Source: Verrucomicrobiota bacterium (GTDB taxonomy: Bacteria; Verrucomicrobiota; Verrucomicrobiia; Opitutales; Opitutaceae). Taken from it: 64,000 nucleotides of DNA. The notes beneath the pieces were generated by a model that saw nothing but the letters and a program-made list of their open reading frames with translations, made no database searches and was not told the DNA's origin. Made by a program: the position numbers and the translations under genes. Every line of letters starts with the position of its first letter. The stretch's first letter is position 1. Below, piece after piece: positions 51,282 through 61,097 of this stretch. The DNA lies in assembly GCA_023432225.1 (NCBI GenBank), contig JAEYUW010000036.1, forward strand, positions 62,001-126,000, read 5' to 3'.

Positions 51282-54200
51282 ATGCACTCCTCCGCTCTCC
51301 GCGCCGTCCTTCGCTGGACGTTTCTGTTTCTCTCCTTCTGCGCCGCCTTGCTGCCGCACGACGCTCGCGCCGTCTCCGGCACGCCCACGATCTGGGCGTT
51401 CAACATGTCCGGCTCCGGCACGATCAATCGCGGGGAATCGGTCGAGCTGAACTGGTCCGTGAGCAACAACACGACAGAGGTCTCGCTCTCGCCCGGCATC
51501 GGCGTCGTCACCGGCACGAGCATCGTGGTGCGACCCGAAGTCACCACGACCTACGTGTTGACCGCGCGCAACGCGAACGGGTTCATGGCCAAGAGCCGCA
51601 AGATCACGGTGGTCGTGCCGCCGGCGATCACCTCCTTCACCGCCAACCCGGCCACGGTCACCGCCGGCCAGGCGGCGACGCTCTCGTGGGCGGCGCCTGG
51701 CGCGACCTATTATCACCTCGCTGCCGACGTGGGCAGCGATCCCGGTCGCTTCACGTCACGCAGCACCACGGTGCGCCCGCGTGCGACCACGACCTACACG
51801 TTGACGGCCTACAACTCCGCCGGCTCGACCACGCGAACGCTCACCCTGCCCGTCACTGCCGCCGTCCCGCGACCGGTGATTGCGTCGTTCACCGCGAGTC
51901 CACCAAGCATCGTGGCGGGCGATTCCACGGTTTTGAGCTGGCAGGCGACTGGTGCGACGTCTCTCTCGATCTCGCCCGGCATCGGCGCGGTGACGGGCAA
52001 CAGCGTTTCGGTCTCACCGACGACGAGCACGACCTACGTCCTCACCGCGACGAACGGCTCTGGATCCGTCACACGCAGCGTGCCGGTGACAGTCACGCCG
52101 CGTCCGCCGCCCTTCATCCAGGCTTTCCAGGTTTCACCGCCTTCGATCATCGCAGGCGAATCCGCGACACTCTCGTGGTCGGTCGACGGCGCGACGAATC
52201 TCGAAATCCAGCCGGATGTCGGCCCCGTGACCGGCAACAGTGTCGTGGTCTCTCCGGCCGCGACGCGCACCTATCAACTTACCGCGACGAACGGCAGCGG
52301 CGCGGTGACGCGCACCGTCACGCTTGAAGTGCTGCCGCCCGAACCGGCGCCGACGATCAGCTCCTTTACAGCCACGCCGCCGTCGATCGTGCGCGGCGCG
52401 AGTTCGACGCTCGCTTGGTCGGTCGAGGGCGCGACCACGGTGTCGCTCCTCGCTGATGTGGGACCGAGCCCCGGCGTCGTCACGGGCTCCTCGTTCGTCG
52501 TTTCGCCTGAGGCCACCACCACCTACACGCTCACGGCCGCGAACAACTCCGGCGTCGTCGCCTCGCGCACGATCACCGTCACGGTGGCAGTTGCGGATCA
52601 GGCGCCAGTGATCGGCTCGTTCGTTTCGTGGCCCAACGTGGTCGATTTCGGTCAATCGACCACGCTCTACTGGGATGTGCAGGGCGCGGCCTCGTTGGTC
52701 ATCACGGCCGAACGCGGCGAGAGTCCCGGCACCGTGACCGGCGCCCGCGGGTCGGTGGCGGTGACCCCCGTCGCGTCGACGCTCTACACGATGATCGCGA
52801 CCAGCCCGGGTGGCTTGATCACCCGCAGTGTCACGCAGGTGACGGTCAACGCCGCTCCGCCACCGCCCGTGCCCGTCATCGAATCGTTCGTCGCGGCTCC
52901 GTCTACGATTGCGCGCGGCGACTCGGCGACGCTGAGCTGGGCCGTCACGGGTGCCGACACGCTCTCGATTTCGCCCGAGATCGGTGCGGTCACCGGCACG
53001 AGCATCGCCGTCAACCCAACGCAGACCACCACTTACACCCTGACCGCGTCCAATATTTACGGACCAGTGACGCGCAACGTGACGGTTAACGTCACGCCGC
53101 CCGCGCCGCCCACGATCGCCGCCTTCACCGCGAATCCCGGCACGATCCCGACCGGCGGCAGCACCACGCTGAACTGGAACGTCACCGGCGCCACCGAACT
53201 CCGCGTCACCGCCGACGTCGGCGCCAGCCCGGGTGTTGTCACCGGCAACAGCGTCACGGTTTCTCCGACGGAGGACACGATCTACACGCTCCATGCCCGC
53301 AACCTGCACGGCGAGGTCACGCGCGAGTTGCCGGTTGTTGTGACCGGTCCGACCGCGCCCGTCATCTCGTCGTTCACCGCGACGCCGGCCTACATCGAGA
53401 TCGGTTCGGGCGGCGGCTCGACGCTGGCGTGGAATGTCTCCGGCGCGACGCGGCTCACGATCTCAGCCGATGTCGGCGCGAGCCCGGGCGAAGTCACCGG
53501 CAACAGCATCGCCGTCGCGCCCACCACCACCACGGTCTACACGCTCGCGGCCGAGAACACCGTCGGCACCACGACGATGACGGCCACCGTCGTGCTCTAC
53601 ACGCCCGGCGAGATCGGTCAGCACCCGCGCATCTGGCTCACTCCGGCGCGCGTCGAGCAACTGGTCGCCCGCGCCCGTGCGAACGATCCCGCCTGGCTCG
53701 CGTTGCGCAATGCCTGCGACTCCTGGGCGGCGATGCCCGTGCGTTGGCCCGACGAGAGCCCGGCTTCCGGCTACATCCACGGCGGCTACCAGTATTACGA
53801 CTATCTCCGACCGATGGCGGAGCTGGCGCTCGGCTTTCAGGTCGCGCAGCAGGTCGATGCCACGCGTGCCGCCAACTACGCCGCGAAGGGCCGCGAAATC
53901 CTCCTGAAGATGTCCGATCCGGTTCGCCACGGCCGCGAGTCGACTGACTCTGGCTGGAGCATTCGCGCCTACGTGCCGGCGCTCGCGCTCGGCTACGACT
54001 GGCTTTACGCGGTGCTCAGTCCGGCCGAGCGGGTGCAGGTTTTCACCGAGATCAACCGCTGGGTGGAATGGTTCGATGCGCACGGCCTCAGCCACGACTT
54101 TCCCGTCGGCAACTACTTCGCGGGCTACTACAGCGCGAAGGCCCTCGGCGCGCTCGCGACGGAAGGCGACAACCCGAAAGCCGCGGCGATGTGGAACGAT

Positions 54201-55859
54201 TGGCTCAATCGCCTGCACTTCGGCATGGTCGTGCCCTACCACGCCGCGTGGCTCTCCGGCGGCAGCGCCACCGACGGGTGGAACTACGGTCCGAACGAAA
54301 CGCTCAACATGGTGCGTCCGCTCGTCGCAGCGCTTACGGCGAAAGGTCTCGATCTGATCAATCACCCGCAGCAACCGTTCACCTACCCGAACGGCCACGC
54401 GCGCTGGATGGCTCACTTCACGTGGCCCGACCTCTCGTCGGTCGCCGATCGCGGCTTCCTTTACGCGAGCTCGAACCCGACGCCGGCCAGCGCCGCGTGG
54501 GCGACCCACTACGCGGGACTCCTCCGCCTGGCCAACGGCGCCGCCGCGCCCATCGCGCAGCAATACGCGCTCGATCTCCGCGCGCGACCCGGTCGGGACA
54601 CCGTCGAGCCGTGGGTCGAGTTCCTGTTCCACGACGCGACCGCGTCGGCCGAGAATTACCGCACCGCGCTCAGCTACCGCACGGGCGGCGACGGCCAGGT
54701 CTCGATGCGTGACTCGTGGAGCAACGACACGGTGTGGGCCGCGTTCCAGTCCGGTCCTTACACCGGATCGCCGGAATCCGCCGAGATGCTCTACGACCAA
54801 GGCTCGCTCACGATCCAGCGCGGCAACGTCCGCTTCGTCGTCAACGCGTGGGGCGAAATGCTCCGGCATTCGCCGGGCACGACTGATGGCGAGACGCGCG
54901 ATCCGGTCACCGGCGAGCGTCCGTTCAACCAGCTCTACACCGAACTCTACGGCGATTCGGTCGACGGCTACCGCCAGGCGCGCCGGCTGTTCAACACGTT
55001 CTATTCCTACCGCACGATTCGCAGCGGCACGATCGTAGGTTTCTTCAGCCAGATCGGCGTCGGTCCCGACGTGGCGCACACCACGCTGTCGAAATTCGAG
55101 GAAGGCGGCCGCCACGTCATGATGCGCGCGACCAAGCTCGAGGATCTCTACTGGGATCCGGAGCCGATTCTCAGCTGGGAACGCTCGGTCGTCTACGTGC
55201 GTCCGCAGTTGTTCTTCGTCTACGACCGCACGCGCATGTCGAGCGCCAGCGTCGACAACTGGATGTCGTGGAGCGTCGCCAACGGACCCGAAGCCGTCTC
55301 CCACACGCCGGAAGCCAGCGTCTTCAACATCGTCGACCGGCGCGCCGCGTTCGGTGGCAACCTCTACCGCGGGCGCATGACCGCGTTGCTGCCCGTCGGT
55401 CGCACGGTGACGCCGGTGAATCTCTTCAACCGCAGCAAAGTTCACCGCCTGGAGATTCGTCCCGGCACTCCGGCCACCGCGACGACATGGATGACGGTGT
55501 TCGATGCCGCCGCGTCCGAAAACGCCGCCGGCAACGCACTCACGCTCTCCGCCGCAGCGGGCAACGTGCTCGCGGGCGACGTCGAAGGCGCCGTCGTTGC
55601 AACTGCGAGCGGCCCGCACGCCGCGGCGCTCTTCAGCCGCACGGGCAACGTCGTGAGTGCGACGATCCAGTTCCGCCTGCCGGTGCGCGACACGTATTGC
55701 GTGCTGAGCGACCTCGCTCCCAACGCGGGCTACGCAATCACTTCCGCGCACGTCGGCGATCAACTCGTCGTCACCGTCGCGGCCGGGGGCGATCGCACGG
55801 CCAGTGCCCAGGGCGTTCTTGCCTTCGATGTTTCTGCTTCGTCCGCCGAGCTCCGCTGA
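51282..55859 (+). CDS. 1525-residue secreted protein: nine Ig-like repeats plus heparinase II/III-like domain
   Basis: The ATG at 51282 starts a signal peptide (MHSSALRAVLRWTFLFLSFC); the open frame continues upstream but is not protein-like. Residues about 30-780 hold nine repeats of roughly 83 residues, each with the pattern P-x-I-x-S-F-T-A-x-P, then L-S-W-x-V-x-G-A, G-x-V-T-G-x-S-x-x-V-x-P and T-T-Y-T-L-T-A-x-N. From about 780 (HPRIWLTPARVEQL) an alpha-toroid and then a beta-sandwich resemble heparinase II/III and alginate lyases. A conserved Tyr context G-W-N-Y-G-P-N-E is kept, but the His-rich H-x-H-x-D segment reads A-E-M-L-Y-D-Q-G-S-L. Activity may be lost or changed. Confidence 0.85.
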   Translation: MHSSALRAVLRWTFLFLSFCAALLPHDARAVSGTPTIWAFNMSGSGTINRGESVELNWSVSNNTTEVSLSPGIGVVTGTSIVVRPEVTTTYVLTARNANGFMAKSRKITVVVPPAITSFTANPATVTAGQAATLSWAAPGATYYHLAADVGSDPGRFTSRSTTVRPRATTTYTLTAYNSAGSTTRTLTLPVTAAVPRPVIASFTASPPSIVAGDSTVLSWQATGATSLSISPGIGAVTGNSVSVSPTTSTTYVLTATNGSGSVTRSVPVTVTPRPPPFIQAFQVSPPSIIAGESATLSWSVDGATNLEIQPDVGPVTGNSVVVSPAATRTYQLTATNGSGAVTRTVTLEVLPPEPAPTISSFTATPPSIVRGASSTLAWSVEGATTVSLLADVGPSPGVVTGSSFVVSPEATTTYTLTAANNSGVVASRTITVTVAVADQAPVIGSFVSWPNVVDFGQSTTLYWDVQGAASLVITAERGESPGTVTGARGSVAVTPVASTLYTMIATSPGGLITRSVTQVTVNAAPPPPVPVIESFVAAPSTIARGDSATLSWAVTGADTLSISPEIGAVTGTSIAVNPTQTTTYTLTASNIYGPVTRNVTVNVTPPAPPTIAAFTANPGTIPTGGSTTLNWNVTGATELRVTADVGASPGVVTGNSVTVSPTEDTIYTLHARNLHGEVTRELPVVVTGPTAPVISSFTATPAYIEIGSGGGSTLAWNVSGATRLTISADVGASPGEVTGNSIAVAPTTTTVYTLAAENTVGTTTMTATVVLYTPGEIGQHPRIWLTPARVEQLVARARANDPAWLALRNACDSWAAMPVRWPDESPASGYIHGGYQYYDYLRPMAELALGFQVAQQVDATRAANYAAKGREILLKMSDPVRHGRESTDSGWSIRAYVPALALGYDWLYAVLSPAERVQVFTEINRWVEWFDAHGLSHDFPVGNYFAGYYSAKALGALATEGDNPKAAAMWNDWLNRLHFGMVVPYHAAWLSGGSATDGWNYGPNETLNMVRPLVAALTAKGLDLINHPQQPFTYPNGHARWMAHFTWPDLSSVADRGFLYASSNPTPASAAWATHYAGLLRLANGAAAPIAQQYALDLRARPGRDTVEPWVEFLFHDATASAENYRTALSYRTGGDGQVSMRDSWSNDTVWAAFQSGPYTGSPESAEMLYDQGSLTIQRGNVRFVVNAWGEMLRHSPGTTDGETRDPVTGERPFNQLYTELYGDSVDGYRQARRLFNTFYSYRTIRSGTIVGFFSQIGVGPDVAHTTLSKFEEGGRHVMMRATKLEDLYWDPEPILSWERSVVYVRPQLFFVYDRTRMSSASVDNWMSWSVANGPEAVSHTPEASVFNIVDRRAAFGGNLYRGRMTALLPVGRTVTPVNLFNRSKVHRLEIRPGTPATATTWMTVFDAAASENAAGNALTLSAAAGNVLAGDVEGAVVATASGPHAAALFSRTGNVVSATIQFRLPVRDTYCVLSDLAPNAGYAITSAHVGDQLVVTVAAGGDRTASAQGVLAFDVSASSAELR

Positions 55860-56520
55860 CGGACGCCGCGGCGGACGTTCAGCCCCCCGGGTCAGCGCAG
55901 GGGCGACGACCCGGGTGCGGCTGGCGCCCGCCGCGGTGGCGTCCGGCGCGCTGCCGGCGCATTTCCTCTTCAATGCGCTCCACGCGATTGGCGCGCTCGT
56001 GCGCCAGCAACGCAACGCCGATGCGGTGCGCGCCCTCGATCAACTCGGCGACCTGCAGCGCATGATCCTCCTTCACAGTCACCGTCTCCTGTGGCCGCTC
56101 GCCGACGAACTGGCGTTCGTCCGCCGCTACACGGCCTTCGAGCAGCTCCGCTTCGGCGACCGCTGCGTCGTCGCGTTCGACGTCGCCGACGGGCTCGACG
56201 ATGTGCCCGTGCCGACGCTCGCGCTTCAAACGCTCGTCGAGAACGCCATCAAGCATGGCGTCGCGCGTCGCGTCGGACCCAGTTTCGTCACCGTGCGCGT
56301 CGCCGCCGAGGCGGAAACACTCGTCCTCACCGTCTGCAACGACCGGCCGAATCTTTCGGCCGCAATGCCGGGCCTGGGCTTTGGCTTGCGCGCGATTCGG
56401 GCGCAGCTTGCCCGGTTGAACGACGAAAAGGCGGGTTTCCGTCTCGATCTGAAAGCACCCGCGGGCGTCGTCGCGACGCTCCGCTTGCCGTTGACCGCGA
56501 TCGAGTCATGCCGCCGCTGA
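55828..56520 (+). CDS. minimal LytS-type histidine kinase without sensor domain
   Basis: 230 residues if the ATG at 55828 is used, overlapping the exoprotein gene by 32 bases. It has the His_kinase core (ALPAHFLFNALHAIGALV, His45) and the HATPase motif LVENAIKHGV. The residue before the His is Ala, not the Pro of NPHFLFN. There is no membrane helix or sensor region, unlike the kinase at 1775. It overlaps the next regulator by 13 bases. Confidence 0.82.
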   Translation: MFLLRPPSSADGRRGGRSAPRVSAGATTRVRLAPAAVASGALPAHFLFNALHAIGALVRQQRNADAVRALDQLGDLQRMILLHSHRLLWPLADELAFVRRYTAFEQLRFGDRCVVAFDVADGLDDVPVPTLALQTLVENAIKHGVARRVGPSFVTVRVAAEAETLVLTVCNDRPNLSAAMPGLGFGLRAIRAQLARLNDEKAGFRLDLKAPAGVVATLRLPLTAIESCRR

Positions 56521-57299
56521 ACATCCTGATCGTCGACGACGAACCGCACGCGCGCACGACGCTGCGGCAACTCATCGCCGCGGAACCGGGCGTGGTGCTG
56601 GCCGGGGAGGCGGACACCGCAGCGGCTGCGATGGCGTTGCTGGAAACGCTGACGCCGGATCTCATCTTCCTCGACGTGCAGCTGCCGGATGGCACGGGTC
56701 TCGATCTCCTGCAGGCCGTGCCGGCCGGTCGACGCCCGTCCGTGGTTTTGGTTTCGGGCTTCGATCGCTTCGCCGTGCACGCCTTCGAGCTGCATGCGGT
56801 GGATTTTCTGCTCAAGCCGTTTTCCGACGAACGTTTTCGCGACGCGCTCGCTCGCGTGCGTCGTCGCCTGCACCAGACGGACATCGAGGCGTTGAATGCC
56901 CGCGTCGATGCGCTGTTCCGAAACTGGCCCGCGCTCGCCGCGCCGAACCGAACGGCGGCGCCGTGCGAACCCCGGGAGAAGTTCGTGGCGAAGTCCGGCG
57001 GCGACATCCACGTCTTCCATCCCGAACAGATCAAGTGGGTGGAAGGGCAGGGGGATTACCTGCGCATCCACAGCACGGGAGGTGCTGCGCTGGTCCGCGA
57101 GACGATGCAGCGCTTTCTCACGCGGACGGCCGGCGGTCGTTTCGTGCGCGTGCACAAATCGGCCATCGTCAACCTCGCTTTCGTCCGCCGGCTCGTGCCG
57201 CTGTCCTCCGGCGACTACCGGCTCGACCTCCTCGATGGCTCACCGGTGCGTGTGAGCCGAAATTACATCGGGCAGCTCAAGGATGCGCTCGCGCGTTGA
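56508..57299 (+). CDS. LytR/AlgR-family response regulator (REC + LytTR)
   Basis: 263 residues, exactly the length of its paralogue at 2932. Receiver domain with D10-D11, phospho-acceptor Asp56 in LIFLDVQLP and Lys in FLLKPFSD. LytTR domain with IKWVEGQGDYLRIHS and VRVHKSAIVNLAFVRRL. Translation is coupled to the kinase by overlap. A TonB receptor follows at 57514. Confidence 0.92.
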   Translation: MPPLNILIVDDEPHARTTLRQLIAAEPGVVLAGEADTAAAAMALLETLTPDLIFLDVQLPDGTGLDLLQAVPAGRRPSVVLVSGFDRFAVHAFELHAVDFLLKPFSDERFRDALARVRRRLHQTDIEALNARVDALFRNWPALAAPNRTAAPCEPREKFVAKSGGDIHVFHPEQIKWVEGQGDYLRIHSTGGAALVRETMQRFLTRTAGGRFVRVHKSAIVNLAFVRRLVPLSSGDYRLDLLDGSPVRVSRNYIGQLKDALAR

Positions 57300-57313
57300 A
57301 AGTAGTTTTCGGC

Positions 57314-57377
57314 CTAGGGGCGCGGACTCCGCTCCGCGCCGTGAATTCCCGGCGGCGAAGGGACTCACCGCCCTGCC
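57314..57377. repeat. REP-like pair, inverse copy (GCGGACTCCGCTCCGC type)
   Basis: CTAGGGGCGCGGACTCCGCT to AGGGACTCACCGCCCTGCC, the reverse of 45163. Confidence 0.65.
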
Positions 57378-57513
57378 GAGTCGTCGCGCACCGCCGCAGG
57401 ATGTCGCTGCGGTCTGCCGGTGGTCGCGGGCGCGTTGAGCGCCGAGCGGAAGATGCCCTGCTGGCGCCCGCGAGCGTGCCGCGCTGTGCGGTGCGCTCCT
57501 TTTCCGAACACCT

Positions 57514-60288
57514 ATGAACCAACTGCCTGAACCTTCCCGGGCGGGCCTGCGTCGCGGCATCGCCGTCGCGCTGGGCCTGTCCGTGCTCGCCGCGCGCCTT
57601 GCCGCGGCCGACGCCCCCGAATCCGCCGACGCGGTCAAACTCGACGCCTACGAAGTCACCGGCTCGCGCCTCGCGCCGCCGGATTTCGAGGGCGCCATGC
57701 CCGTCAACGTCTACACCTCCACCGACCTCGCGCGTGTGCCGGCGATGACGGTGAGCAATTATCTCCGCACCATCCCGACGTCGTTCGGTGGGGGCAACAT
57801 CGACGAGTCCTTCGTCAACGGTGGCAATGGGCAGGCCTTCATCGGCCTGCGCGGCCTCACGACCCTGCTCCTAATCAACGGGCGGCGCACGACGGTCAAC
57901 GACCTCAACACCGTGCCGCTCGCCGCGGTCGAGCGGATCGAAATCCTCAAGGACGGCAACGGCGCGGTCTACGGCGCCGACGCCGTCGGCGGCGTCATCA
58001 ACATCCTCACGAAACGCAAATTCGAAGGCGTGCAGTTCGACGCCTCCTATCAAAACGTCACCGACAAGGACATTTCCCGCCGCCGCTTCGAGATGGTGTG
58101 GGGCAACTCGAACGAGCGCGGCTCGATTGTGATGGGCATTTCCTACTTCGAGCAGAACGACCTGTTCTCGCGCGATCGCGATTTCATCACGGAGACGGAA
58201 GATCGCTCGTTCGGCGCGACCAGCCCGACGGCTAATCCCGGCACGTTCACGCTCACGGCCGCGCAGGCCGCCGCGCTCGGCCTGACCGGTGGCGCGGGCC
58301 CCTACCGGGTAAAGAATGACCTGGCCAAGGCAGCAAACGCCGGCTCGTTTCGCCTCGGCCAGTATGGCCAGGGACCGGTCGAGACGTCGGACCGATTCCC
58401 GTTTGCGCTCTACACGCCGGCGGTCCGACCGGCCGAGCGCTACAACACGTTCGTGAGCGGCGACTGGAATCTGTTCAAGAATAGCAACGCCGCCACGTTC
58501 TACACGGACATCACCTACATGCGCGGCTACTCCGAGGCCGGCCTCGCGCCCTCGCCGGCGGGTTTCTCCACCGAGCCGTTCAAGATTCCGGCGAATTATT
58601 ACTGGATGCAGCAGGTGTTCCCCGGCACGACGACGGACATCACCAACTGGAGTTATCGCTTCCTCGATCTCGGGCCGCGCATCACGGAAACGAAGTTCGA
58701 CAACTTCGCGTTCACCGCGGGCCTCAAGGGCGAGATCAGCGAGCGCGTCTCCTACGACGCCTATTGGGCGTGGAACCGCAACGAACAGCTCGACGTCGAG
58801 CGCAACGGCCTCAATCGCGAGCGCCTGCGCGTGATGCTGCAGGGCGGCGGCCCCTACACCGGGGCGCGCAGCTTCAATCCGTTCACCAATCCGTTCGACA
58901 GCGGCGTGGTGTCGCAGGACCCCGAGATGATCGAATACCTGCGGCTCGAACCGCGCACGACCTACGACAACACGACGGTCGTCACGCACGGTCGGCTGAA
59001 GTTCAAGGCCTTCGAGGTGCCGGCCGGCACGGTCGAGGCCGTCGCAGGCGTGGAGAATCGCAATGAACGATACAAACGCACGCCGGACCTTGCGAAGCAG
59101 CAGGCCGCCGGATCGGGCTGGAACTCCACGACACTCTTCGCGCAGGACTATTCCATCCGCTCGGTCTTCGCCGAGGCCGTCGTGCCCGTGCTCAAGGACG
59201 CGCCTTTCGCGCGCAATCTGGCGGTCGGCGTTGCCGCGCGTCGCGAGTCGTTCAGCCACCTGCCCGACACGCCGACCGTGATTCGCGCTTACCTGCGCAA
59301 CCAGGTGAACCGCGACCTCACGCTGCGCCTGTCCTATTCGGAAGGCTACACGGCCCCCACGCCGGCGGCGCTCGATCCGTCCGAGGCGCAGAGCTTCCCG
59401 AATTTGTTCATGCCCTGGCTCGGTGCCTCGGATCAGGCCAGCGAGGGCGTCCAACTCGTCGGCAACGACAAGCTGAAGCCCACCGAGTCGCGCAGCGTGA
59501 ACCTCGGCGCCGTGTGGGCGCCGCGCGCCATTCCCGGGCTCACGGTCACGCTCGATGCCTACAAGATCGAGCAGGAGAACATCATCATCCAGGACGCGCA
59601 GATCTACATCGACGCGTTCTACGCGAACGGCGGCATCACCAAGAACGCCGACGGCACGTTCACCAAGAACAACAACGCGCCCTTCGCGGACCGCATCGAC
59701 ATCGACCTCGACGGCTCGCGCTCTCCTGTCGCCGGCACGATCCTGAGCGTCAGCCCCGTGAACACCGAGAATCTCGCGAAGCTCACCGCCAGCGCCATCG
59801 ACCTCGAGGCCGTCTACAAGCGCGAGATCGGTTCGCTCGGCGATCTCACCCTGCGCGCGAACCTCACGCACACGCTCGAGTTCGAGATCGAGAAAATTCC
59901 CGGCATTCTCACCTCGGAATACGTCGACAAATACACGCCGAACGACGGCACGGGCCCGCAGAGCGCGCCGAGTTGGAAGGGATTCCTTCAGGCGGACTGG
60001 GACCGCGGCAATTTCTTCGCCACGGCCAAATACAACTGGATCGCGTCCTACAACGAGGATCCGAATGGCGGGAACACCTTCACCAAGCCGCTGAAGTCGT
60101 TCCGCACGCTCGACCTCACGTTCGGCTACACGCACCCGGCTTGGGGCACGACGGTGCGCCTCGGCGTCGAAAATGCGTTCAACACGTTCCCGAGCCAGGC
60201 CGAGTCGTCCTTTGCGGACAAATACGACCGCTCGATGACGAACATCCTCGGCCGCATGTATAGCCTGAGCGTCACGCAGAAGTTCTGA
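57514..60288 (+). CDS. TonB-dependent outer-membrane receptor (third in the window)
   Basis: 924 residues. Signal peptide MNQLPEPSRAGLRRGIAVAL..., then VKLDAYEVTGSRLAPPDFEG, plug with GLRGLTTLLLINGRRTTVND and ILKDGNGAVYGADAVGGVIN, barrel to the last Phe (S-L-S-V-T-Q-K-F). It diverges clearly from the tandem pair at 4113 and 7357 but has the same position, next to a LytS/LytTR pair. Substrate unknown; the polysaccharide-lyase-like gene upstream hints at a glycan or oligosaccharide. Confidence 0.92.
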   Translation: MNQLPEPSRAGLRRGIAVALGLSVLAARLAAADAPESADAVKLDAYEVTGSRLAPPDFEGAMPVNVYTSTDLARVPAMTVSNYLRTIPTSFGGGNIDESFVNGGNGQAFIGLRGLTTLLLINGRRTTVNDLNTVPLAAVERIEILKDGNGAVYGADAVGGVINILTKRKFEGVQFDASYQNVTDKDISRRRFEMVWGNSNERGSIVMGISYFEQNDLFSRDRDFITETEDRSFGATSPTANPGTFTLTAAQAAALGLTGGAGPYRVKNDLAKAANAGSFRLGQYGQGPVETSDRFPFALYTPAVRPAERYNTFVSGDWNLFKNSNAATFYTDITYMRGYSEAGLAPSPAGFSTEPFKIPANYYWMQQVFPGTTTDITNWSYRFLDLGPRITETKFDNFAFTAGLKGEISERVSYDAYWAWNRNEQLDVERNGLNRERLRVMLQGGGPYTGARSFNPFTNPFDSGVVSQDPEMIEYLRLEPRTTYDNTTVVTHGRLKFKAFEVPAGTVEAVAGVENRNERYKRTPDLAKQQAAGSGWNSTTLFAQDYSIRSVFAEAVVPVLKDAPFARNLAVGVAARRESFSHLPDTPTVIRAYLRNQVNRDLTLRLSYSEGYTAPTPAALDPSEAQSFPNLFMPWLGASDQASEGVQLVGNDKLKPTESRSVNLGAVWAPRAIPGLTVTLDAYKIEQENIIIQDAQIYIDAFYANGGITKNADGTFTKNNNAPFADRIDIDLDGSRSPVAGTILSVSPVNTENLAKLTASAIDLEAVYKREIGSLGDLTLRANLTHTLEFEIEKIPGILTSEYVDKYTPNDGTGPQSAPSWKGFLQADWDRGNFFATAKYNWIASYNEDPNGGNTFTKPLKSFRTLDLTFGYTHPAWGTTVRLGVENAFNTFPSQAESSFADKYDRSMTNILGRMYSLSVTQKF

Positions 60289-60318
60289 CGCCTGGAAGGC
60301 ATTTGCTTCGAAACCCCC

Positions 60319-60344
60319 GGCCCGATCGCCCCCGCGATCGGGCC
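60319..60344 (+). terminator. hairpin terminator after the third TonB receptor
   Basis: The 10-bp stem GGCCCGATCG / CGATCGGGCC is followed by GTTTCGTT. The T-run is weak. No other element was seen between 60345 and 60585. Confidence 0.6.
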
Positions 60345-60585
60345 GTTTCGTTGGATCGACGGGGGCACGTGGACATTCCTCGCGCGTCTGCAGCGGTTCG
60401 TCGCAAATCGGTGGTCGCGAGGATCGGCCCGGACCGAAATGCATCCGCAGCTACCTGCGCTCGCGTTTTTTCGGGAATATCTCCGCGTCCCACGGCTCAA
60501 ACCCGCCACTACTCCACGCTTTTGTTGGCCGCCCCGGCACGGTGCTGTGCGGTGGTCTCCAAACTAAAACCCCCGCATCACTGCC

Positions 60586-60879
60586 ATGAATAAATCCACG
60601 CGCTCGATCATCGCGGCCGCCGCCATCGCCGGCCTCTACGCCGGAGCCCTTGCCGTCAAGGCCTCCGCTTCCACCAACGTCAACCCGGGCACCCAGATCG
60701 TCGGCGACGAAAAGGGCAAAGACTCCTGCAAAGGTAAGGACGGCTGTAAGGGCAAAGACGGCTGCAAAGGCAAAGAGAGCTGCAAGGGTAAGGACGGTTG
60801 CAAAGGCAAGGATGGCTGCAAGGGCCACGACAAGAAGAGCGAGAAGAAGGATGACAAGAAGTCCGAGCCGGCGAAGTAA
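60586..60879 (+). CDS. putative MNIO-RiPP precursor with six KGK[DE][GS]C repeats
   Basis: 97 residues. A hydrophobic N-terminal leader (MNKSTRSIIAAAAIAGLYAG) looks like a signal peptide. From residue 43 the unit KGK[DE][GS]C occurs six times in a row, with Cys at 48, 54, 60, 66, 72 and 78, an exact six-residue period. A charged Lys/Asp/Glu tail ends the protein. The next genes encode a DUF692 maturase and a DUF2063 partner, which is the setting of bufferin/HvfA-type copper-binding peptides. Modification of the Cys residues is inferred from that family. Confidence 0.82.
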   Translation: MNKSTRSIIAAAAIAGLYAGALAVKASASTNVNPGTQIVGDEKGKDSCKGKDGCKGKDGCKGKESCKGKDGCKGKDGCKGHDKKSEKKDDKKSEPAK

Positions 60880-60900
60880 GTCCGCCGCTGGGTGGATCGA

Positions 60901-60926
60901 GTAGGGCCGGCTTCAGCCGGCCCTAC
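60901..60926. repeat. single REP hairpin (GGCCGGCTTCAGCCGGCC type)
   Basis: A perfect palindrome, GTAGGGCCGGCTTCAGCCGG continuing CCCTAC, with a 2-base loop. It lies 22 bases after the precursor stop and may stabilise or terminate its transcript. Confidence 0.88.
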
Positions 60927-60938
60927 CTTTCGGAATGA

Positions 60939-61056
60939 ACCACGAAACACACTAAACACACGAAACCAGACGTTCGGTGGACGCGCACCGTGTCAGCGCG
61001 TCCGCTCGCGTCCGCGGTCTCCCCACGATTTTCGTGTGTTTGGTGTGTTTCGTGGT
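60939..61056. repeat. 118-base inverted repeat between precursor and maturase genes
   Basis: 27-base arms (60939-60965 and 61030-61056) match with one mismatch that is still a G-U pair in RNA. Arm core CCACGAAACACACTAAACAC. Inside the 64-base loop a second hairpin, GGACGCGC / GCGCGTCC, is visible. It could be a small nonautonomous element or an RNA structure that lowers maturase expression relative to precursor. Confidence 0.75.
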
Positions 61057-61097
61057 GATCTCTCTCTGAAGGTTTTTGATCGATCGGCTTCACGCAC

